This document shows, piece by piece, positions 56,867-64,000 of a DNA stretch of 64,000 nt. How positions within the stretch are numbered: the first letter of the stretch is position 1; every line of letters begins with the position of its first letter. Position numbers and translations under genes: made by a program. The DNA is from Micromussa lordhowensis (taxonomy: Eukaryota; Cnidaria; Anthozoa; Scleractinia; Lobophylliidae), in NCBI GenBank assembly GCA_964020085.1, contig OZ026597.1, forward strand, positions 22,202,221 to 22,266,220, given 5' to 3'. The notes under the pieces are model-generated. The model worked only from the letters and a program-made list of their open reading frames with translations, searched no databases and was not told where the DNA came from.

Positions 56867-59545
56867 ATGGCTCACAGAGGAAATGCAGTCTTCCTCGCAT
56901 TTGCTGTTATCTTGATCATGATCTCCCAACAGACTTGTGTTCAGTGTAAGTTACTAAAACCCTTTTCATATATACAACTTTTGATTACCATTAACTTCTA
57001 TGTCCACTTCATTAGTTTTTTATAGCTCTTTTATCTTAGGAGTTTCTTTCCAGTCCGATTTTTCATTGCCTTGGGATTAAGATAAAATACAGATTCTAGA
57101 GTGCTATATGATTCCAGCCTACGGAGCCAAGCTCATTAATTTAATCTCCTATATGATTATGTATCAAGATAAGTAAGATTAATCAGACTAATTTTTTCTG
57201 AGTCGTTACTTTTCTCTTCTACTAAATCTCTCAAAACGAAAACTAATCTCAGTTTTAATTATTTCAATTACAGCTACTGTGAATTATGTTCCCGTTGGAT
57301 GCTTTAAAGACAATCCTATACTTCGGGCAATGACACTTCTTGCAAGTTACCGTAAAGACAAAACAATAGACTGGACTGACTTGAAAACATCTGTGGTCGA
57401 CAAATGTGCTCTCGAGGTACCATTAATCCTGCAGTGATTTGACTACTAGATTGTTCAGATGAATTTTGATTCGACCCGAGATTCTAACAGCTATATTTTC
57501 AATTAACTGCAACTTTCAACTTTAAATGTTCCAATGTAAAAGAACTACATGTATGAAATTCCCATACATTTGTATAGCCTAATTAAGAATAAATTAATAC
57601 AGCTTTTTAAGCTGAATTTTCCGGTCAGCGTCTTAATTTTAATTCAAGTTTTAATTCTTTTTTTGACTTTGTGTAACGTATTCGTTCTCAGGCAAAGAAA
57701 GCCAAATCGCTATTCTTTGGTATACAGTTTTTCGGGGAATGCTGGGGTCTGCCTGGTCAATATAATCGATACGGAATATCTCTAAACTGCAAGTTCGAAG
57801 GAGGGGCATACGTGGGGCAACACTTCGCAAACTATGTGTATATGCGGACTACGGAAGATGGTATGTAACTGACAATCTCACGAGCACTCTTGTTGGTTAC
57901 CGTATTTTGTAGCTCTAATCTGATGGCAATTGTATTATAAAATCAAATGTGAGATAGGTATGACATTCGGTTTGTGGGTAAAGTACAGAAAGCCTTTAAG
58001 GATGATGCAGCGAACAGCTCACCCTATCTGCTACGTAGCCTAGTTAAGTGAGACATAAATGGAGTAGAAAAAAATTAATGTCTGACTCACTGACTAACTG
58101 ACTAACTGACTGTCTGACTTCAGCTTTCCGACTAACTGGCTGACTGACTGACTGACTGACTTCAGCTTCCCGACTAACTGACTGACTGACTGACTTCAGC
58201 TTTCCGACTAACTGACTGACTGACTGACTGACTGGCTGACTTCAGCTTTTCGACTCACTGAGTGACTGACTAGCTGACTGACTGACTGGCTGACTTCAGC
58301 TTTCTGACTAACTGACTGACTGGCTGACTGACTGGTTGGCTAGCTGACTGACTACCTGAAGGTATGTCTGTAATGAAGGTGGTAAAAATGAAGGAAGAGA
58401 TGAGCGAAGAAAACAACCAAGCAGACAATTATTATAATTTCTTTCACCTTTCTTCATAAATACAAAGTAGTCGTGAAGATCGTAATCAGTGTAAGCCTGA
58501 ATAACCCAGGCCTGGTAACAGTAACCGACAATTTTTCCCCAGGAATGTGTACAAGAAATTTGCTCTTTCTCTTCGTGCATTAATATTGTAGATAATTAGA
58601 ATTCGATCAGTCACTGATCGAATTCTAATTCTAACCCTAAGTTGACTAGTTCAAATTATCTTGATATCACATCAGTTATTCTAGTTTGCATTAATTCTTA
58701 ATTTCTGCTTCTTCTTCAATTTCTTCTTCTTGAGAACAGAGTGCACAAGTTACAAAACCCTGAACAACTTTACGAGGTCTCGTAGATATGGTCGCTTTCT
58801 TAAACGATGTGATTCTTTCAATCACGGCTGGAAAGAGGCGTGGTACAGGTTTGACGGAGCAGCAGGAAAGCTAATGGCCAACAGAAGTGTCCCTTACGGC
58901 AGCTGCGGAACAAAGAAAACAGGCTGGTTTTTTGGTCGCCTCCCTCAGGTCACAGAAGGAATAATGCCAGCAAAAGTGTGCTTCAACGACGGATATCATT
59001 CCTGTGACACAGAGGTTTCCATTTCTGTTCGTCAATGTGATGGTTTCTACGTATACAAGTTACCCAAGTCCACAAAAGGATGTTACAAAGCTTATTGTGG
59101 AAATGGTGAGTAAAACGGAACAAAACATTAGCCTACAGCACAGGCAGATTAGCGGAGCAGGGCAGAAGCTAGCAGGAAACACGACCCAGGACCGTGGAGC
59201 TCGACAACGAGAGCAAAAATCCCGCAAAAATCCCGCTGATTATTTTCGACTCACGCTTTGCACTCGTGTTCGGTGACCGCGCTCGTGTGTCGCGTTTCGT
59301 GTTCTGCCCGGCTAATCCGCCTGTTTTGCAAGCTACAAAGGAGTCCAGAAGTCATTGCCTGCTGAATAGGCTTCATTTATAATAGTTAAATAATAATAGT
59401 TAATGATAAATAGTTAATAATAAATAGTAATAGTTAAAATAAAACATTAAAATAACCTATTACGTCTTTACGTGACTCAAACAACTTTAAACTATGATTA
59501 CGAAAACTATTATTTGAATTTCATTTTCTTTCTGTAGGTGCTTAG
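56867..59545 (+). CDS. Gene C: secreted WSC-like + D8C protein
   Basis: Exons 56867-56945 (signal peptide with AVFLAFAVILIMI), 57274-57416 and 57692-57860 (WSC-like, phase-0 intron inside), 58740-59105 (whole D8C in one exon), 59538-59545 (last two bases of a Gly codon, Ala, TAG); total 765 bases, 254 aa. WSC-like: NYVPVGCFKD, SLFFGIQFFGECWG, FANYVYM. D8C: AWYRFDGAAGKLMAN, GSCGT, TGWFFGR, VCFND, FYVYKL, YCGNG. Two normally conserved cysteines are absent: KCV is RSV, and CC is SC. The D8C intron of A and B is missing here, and the last coding exon is only 8 bases. Confidence 0.93.
58085..58350. repeat. Minisatellite (GACTGACT...TTCAGCTTTCCGACTAACT) in gene C intron
   Basis: About five copies of a 45-55 base unit made of CTGACTGACTGA runs and the word CTTCAGCTTTCCGACTAACT (variants CCCG, TTCG, TCTG). 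The unit length varies with the number of GACT repeats. Confidence 0.85.
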
Positions 59546-59654
59546 AGAGAAGCGGCCAATGCTCCAACGTTACATGTTAACGCCTCCTATGCAACATGTG
59601 CAAAGACCTGAAGAAAAAATCCTTAAAGTTGTAATCTGTTAACGTATGGGATAA

Positions 59655-59660
59655 AATAAA
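59655..59660 (+). terminator. Poly(A) signal of gene C
   Basis: AATAAA 110 bases after the TAG at 59543-59545. Confidence 0.7.
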
Positions 59661-61079
59661 GTGAATAGCTGATTAATTCTGGATTTAAATATCAGTACTG
59701 ACTGATACAAGAAGGAGGTTTTATAAGGGCGGTGAAAGAAAAAGCAATCCCTACTCCAGTTCTTTTCATCTCCTTTTCACCGACCAAACTGGAAGCCTAA
59801 CAAGAGATAAAAACTACTGACGCCTGGTGATACGGATGATTTCTTTCGATTTAGGCCGGGAATCATACTTTGTGTTTCAAGGAGAAAAAAACACATGTCT
59901 TCTAAATTTAATATTTAGTACTACAAAAAGTCGAGACAGCAGAAAGCAAATCGTTATTTTTAATCTTCTTAAAAATATTTAGTAACAAATGAGCGGGTTT
60001 TCTTCCCGACTTTTCCAACTTATCGTCATTTACCTTTCCATTCAGGTTTCGGACTTTTCAGCTGCATGGTTTCCGAATTTCAACAGTTTCCGAATTTTGG
60101 GGAACTTTCCCAGGAATAGCCATACTTTTGGTTCAGTCCTTCCCGTCCTTTCTCGGATTAAGTCGGGGACCTGGGGAGTAGTTCAGTTTGTAGTTTCCAG
60201 TCGTTGAACGAGCGCTTATTCCAAGATGGCGGTGCATGTGACGGTGAATGAACATTCAATATTTGGAAGCTTTTAATTGATGTCAACTAGTCAGTTTACC
60301 ACAACTTACGATAAACACCTGATAAGTGGCTTGCTGAGGAGTCATTGACTGATTTGGAAATTATTATATTTGCAGGTGAGCACATTGGTGCCAGGTAAAC
60401 ACGCGCACGCATGCAAGCTTATAATTTTATAAGCTTACATGTAGGGTATTGGTATGGCACCTTAATTGTCGTTTTTTTTAGTTCATCACTTATTTCTGCC
60501 GAGTATGAAGCACTCTTATTTCGATTTTTCTTCCATTTTAAGTTTAGGATATATAGATTAGCTACCGTCAGTATAAAACATGGACTGCGGACTGCGGACT
60601 GCGGACTGCGGACTACGGACTGGGTGTAAAACATGGACTGAGAAAACGCGGACTGAGTATAGCACACATACTCGGTTATAAAATGCAGCCTACCAACTGC
60701 GGATTGGGTATAAAACACTGGCAAAGGTACAAAATACCTATGTAGGTAACACAGAAAGCGGGTGTAATTTACACTCAGTGTGCACTTGTTCATACCCGAG
60801 TCCATGTTTTATACCCACTCTGTAATGCTTAGTCCTCGTTTTATACCTGTTTTAAAGTGACATCAAACCAATTTTCGCAAGCGTGAGTTTTTCAAAAAGC
60901 TGAAATTGCACGAGCCGCTTTGGCGAGTGCAATTTCAGAGTTTCCGTACAAAATTTTTGTCACTGCTTTACATGATATCATTGGCTTTCAAAATTTCTCG
61001 TTGTCTTTTTGCCAATCATTATCCAGAATTACGATGTGTAATTTGTACTGGTGTTTACACTTTTTGCTCTGGTGTTACA

Positions 61080-61111
<32 letters not shown>

Positions 61112-61210
61112 TGAGTAATTTTTTTAAGGTGTATTATTAAACTCCTAACCAGTAGATCCACAGGAAGATGCCTGAGAGTCTTGGTGGGAGCTGGAAATGA
61201 GTAAAACAAA
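59661..61210. other. Intergenic with small repeats
   Basis: Contains (GGACTGC)n at about 60582-60620, a loose inverted pair GTATAAAACATGGACT (about 60570) and GTCCATGTTTTATACC (about 60800), and a hairpin GAAATTGCACGAGCCG...GTGCAATTTC at 60902-60939. No gene supported. Confidence 0.45.
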
Positions 61211-61216
61211 AGGGTT

Positions 61217-63187
61217 ACCTGGAAAAACCAGGATCAAGGAACAAGGATCGAGGATCCAGGATCAAGGATGCAGTGTCCTATCGAAACAGTAATGTGAAAT
61301 AAAATAGGTTGGAGGGCCAAAATTAAAAGAATACAAAAATGTAGGTTGGGAAAACGCCACAAATTGTACGAGCCGTAAGCATTATGTGAGCCTGCCTATT
61401 ATTTCCATCAGTGACGTTTCCGGCCACCTGAATCGTCGCAATAATTAAATTATGAATTTGAGAGGAACATAGACTAGACTTGAGAAAGCATCAGAAATCG
61501 AGCCTACAGCAGGTGGGAACAATAAAAATAGAAAACAGAAACTGAAACAGCAAAGTGTTGCAAGATAAGCCAATATATACATGTCAATGTCAAGCGTTAG
61601 ACAGTTGGCAGTCTGGAGATGTTGGCTCCAAGGTTTTGCGGCACGAGAATATTTTCTGGTACCCAGTGTGTGGTACAAGCGACAACCGGAAACTGACGCC
61701 TATGGTGTCTGTGTTTAAATTGTTCACAAAGACCTGGCATTGTGACATGAAATGAAACGAAAAATCGATTAAAATTTTCAAATTCCTCTTCCGCTGCGTT
61801 TTCACTAGACCGAATGATTAACTGAATGTTCTTTCTGGGTGTTAGTTCAGTTTCGCACACTGAACCATGATAGGATCATCTGGTAAATACTATTGCAGGA
61901 TTCTCTGGTACATGTCTGTCACTACACAAAATGTGATTGGCTACCCCAACTTGGCATGAATTTCCGGCCATATTGGCGTGAAAAATATGTAAACGTACGA
62001 CAAACTGTATTCACTACATTTCCGGACTCTTCCAACTCTAGTGTCCTAGTGGAAACACACCTCTCATCCATTGAAATAGCCACGTCATTTTCCTAAATCA
62101 TAAAATTAATTCAATATTGAAAAAAAGAAAAAAGAAAAACAGACAATTGTTACAAGATAAGCCAATACATGGATGACAATGTTGCAGTGTTATGCGCTTG
62201 GCAGTCTCGCAGCACGAGAATACAGTCAAAGCTCTCTTAACGGACACTCTCGTAAGCGGACAGCTCTACTTACGGCCGCTTTGTTTGAAACCCCGTTTTA
62301 ACTCCCACAAAAACTCTGTATTTTTACATTCTCATAAGCGGACATTCCCGTAAGCAGTCACGGACACTTTCAGAGATTATTACTTAGACTTTTTCTTTGT
62401 TATATTTTTTAGCTCCCGTAAGCGTGCACCCCAAAGAGACTGACCAGACTAATATAAACTGAAGCTTGATTGAAAGGCACACAGGTCAAAAACATTTTAA
62501 ACCGTATCACTACTTTTTGTTGAGGTTGTTAATGTTGAATATGATGATGTTGGTTGCAATTATGATTTGTTGTTTTTAAAAAATCACTCTGTGAAAGTCA
62601 TATTACTGGAGTTGTTTTTAAAAAACCACTAAGGGAAAGTCCGTTTACTGCAGTATACACTTGGCATCATTATATCGTAGGCTTGTACAGTATAGGGCAC
62701 AATAACACAAAAATGTGATTTCATATGGCGGTAGTTTTTGGTATTTCCACTATGGTACTGTATTTGTTGTTAGCTGGGCAAGCTCCCGTAAGCGGCCATC
62801 TATCCCCTACACCTCTAGTGGCCGCTTATGAGAACCATTCTCGTAAGCAGCCAACTCCAGTTACAGATACTTTTTTGCGTCCCAAGGGTGTCCACTTACG
62901 AGAGCTTCGACTGTATAAAACCTCTGGTACCCAGAGTGCGGTACAAGCGACAGCCGGAAACACACCTATGGTGTCTGCTAATCGGTGTATGCTGGCATTG
63001 TGACATGAAATTAGACAAAAAAAAACACTTAAAATTTTAAAAGTCCTCTTTGTCCGTTGAAACAGTCACGTCGTTTCAATCGCGCGCAACAGAAATGATG
63101 ACATAAAGTTATTTTTTGTCCTTCATCCTCGATCCTCAATCCTTGATCCTTGATCCTTGATCCTCGATCCTGGTTTTCCAGGTAACC
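61217..63187. mobile_element. About 2-kb element with inverted ends of GGATCAAGGA type
   Basis: The left end TTACCTGGAAAAACCAGGAT plus several AAGGATC words (61217-61270) is mirrored by CCTTGATCC words and ATCCTGGTTTTCCAGGTAA at 63115-63187. Inside is a direct duplication: about 61550-61755 recurs at 62150-62222 plus 62914-63010, the second copy being split by the MITE at 62223-62913. Confidence 0.7.
62223..62913. mobile_element. 691-bp TA-flanked MITE (pogo/Tigger-like ends)
   Basis: The left end CAGTCAAAGCTCTCTTAACG mirrors the right end TTACGAGAGCTTCGACTG, with TA on both sides (62221-62222, 62914-62915). Many CTCGTAAGCGG-type words lie inside. The 92- and 70-codon frames at 62725-63040 run over the element and its flank and are not genes. 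Confidence 0.85.
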
Positions 63188-63189
63188 AA

Positions 63190-64000
63190 ACAAAAGGGCA
63201 ACGTCAATTGATACCTGCAAACTAAAATATCTCAACTTGGGGAGATGAGTGCCTGTCTGATGATGGTACTACGAAATTGCATCTTTCCTAACTAAGCCAT
63301 TTTAAAACATTAACAAGTAAGTGTAGTCTGTATGAGAAGAAAAATGCTGTTTACTTTTTTCAAATGTTTTTTTTTTTGTTCCAGAGATATTCAAGTTTTT
63401 AAAATATGTAAATTAGCAGAGTGATAAATTGTCATTAACTCAACTGAATTATGATCAAATATGATGATGAGCAGTTTGAGTCTCTCTCTGTTTTTTTTTT
63501 TTGGAGGGGGGGGGTGGGAGTTGGGGGTTGGGGTTGGGAAATTGTGACCATTGCACAGTGTCGCCAACTGCAAATCATTAGTAAGAACTCTGTCTACTTC
63601 AACTTTTTGGGAGTCTCCTATACATGAAAAGCAACTAGAGTCAGTGGAATTAAAAATTAACTGAAAGCATTAGGTTAAATTAATTATTATTTTTTATAAA
63701 GAAAATAGACATTTATTTATGTCTGTACATACACCAATGAATGATGAAGTGAGCATTAATTCTTCATTTTGCTTTGAACAGGAAAAACAAACCAAGTATA
63801 AAGTTCTTTCATCCTATGTACAACCACCAACCTGTATTACGTGATCAGACATCCAACTGAAAATGGTATGTACACTGGTTTGCATGATCAATCTAACTCA
63901 TTCTATCAATTTATAAGACTTACACACCATAAGAAAACTTTTTGGTGCTTATATCCTTACCGTGTAAGCCTTTAGCAACGTGTGTGTACAGTGTATACAC
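63190..64000. other. Right edge, no gene recognised
   Basis: AT-rich with T/G homopolymer runs (63490-63540). Positions 63782-63866 could hold an exon but no family is recognised. Confidence 0.35.

Overview
The window looks like nuclear DNA of an anthozoan, most likely a stony coral. It is AT-rich, and its genes consist of short exons with GT/AG borders. It contains LINE, SINE and foldback repeats. Every recognisable host gene encodes a secreted protein of a kind common in corals: D8C (uromodulin/GP2/OIT3-type) domains, a WSC-like four-cysteine domain, and an alpha-carbonic anhydrase. The species call is an inference; the gene models rest on splice-site and phase consistency read by eye.

Layout, left to right. 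1-755: two tandem 430-bp units, each with a tRNA-Thr-like gene inside a palindrome. 1136-7144 (minus): gene E, a secreted WSC-like protein whose 3' end lies off the left edge. 10048-15353 (minus): a complete seven-exon secreted alpha-carbonic anhydrase of 297 aa with the catalytic residues in place. 18352-39771 (minus): gene D, a mosaic protein (signal peptide, Ig-like domain, Pro/Ser/Thr linker made of microexons, four D8C domains). Its large 5' introns hold a LINE 3' end, a TIR element, a broken L1-like LINE, a 2.1-kb 10-bp satellite, a foldback element, a second broken LINE and a zinc-finger pseudogene. 44768-59660 (plus): three tandem paralogues A, B and C, each signal peptide + WSC-like + D8C (256, 260 and 254 aa). 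61217-63187: a foldback repeat with a nested TA-flanked MITE.

Nearly all exon borders in genes A-E are phase 1, so domains and linker microexons can be duplicated or shuffled without breaking frame. The cluster (E, carbonic anhydrase and D on minus; A, B and C on plus) is a secreted extracellular set. A role in mucus, adhesion, microbe binding or the skeletal matrix is plausible, but the sequence alone does not show it.
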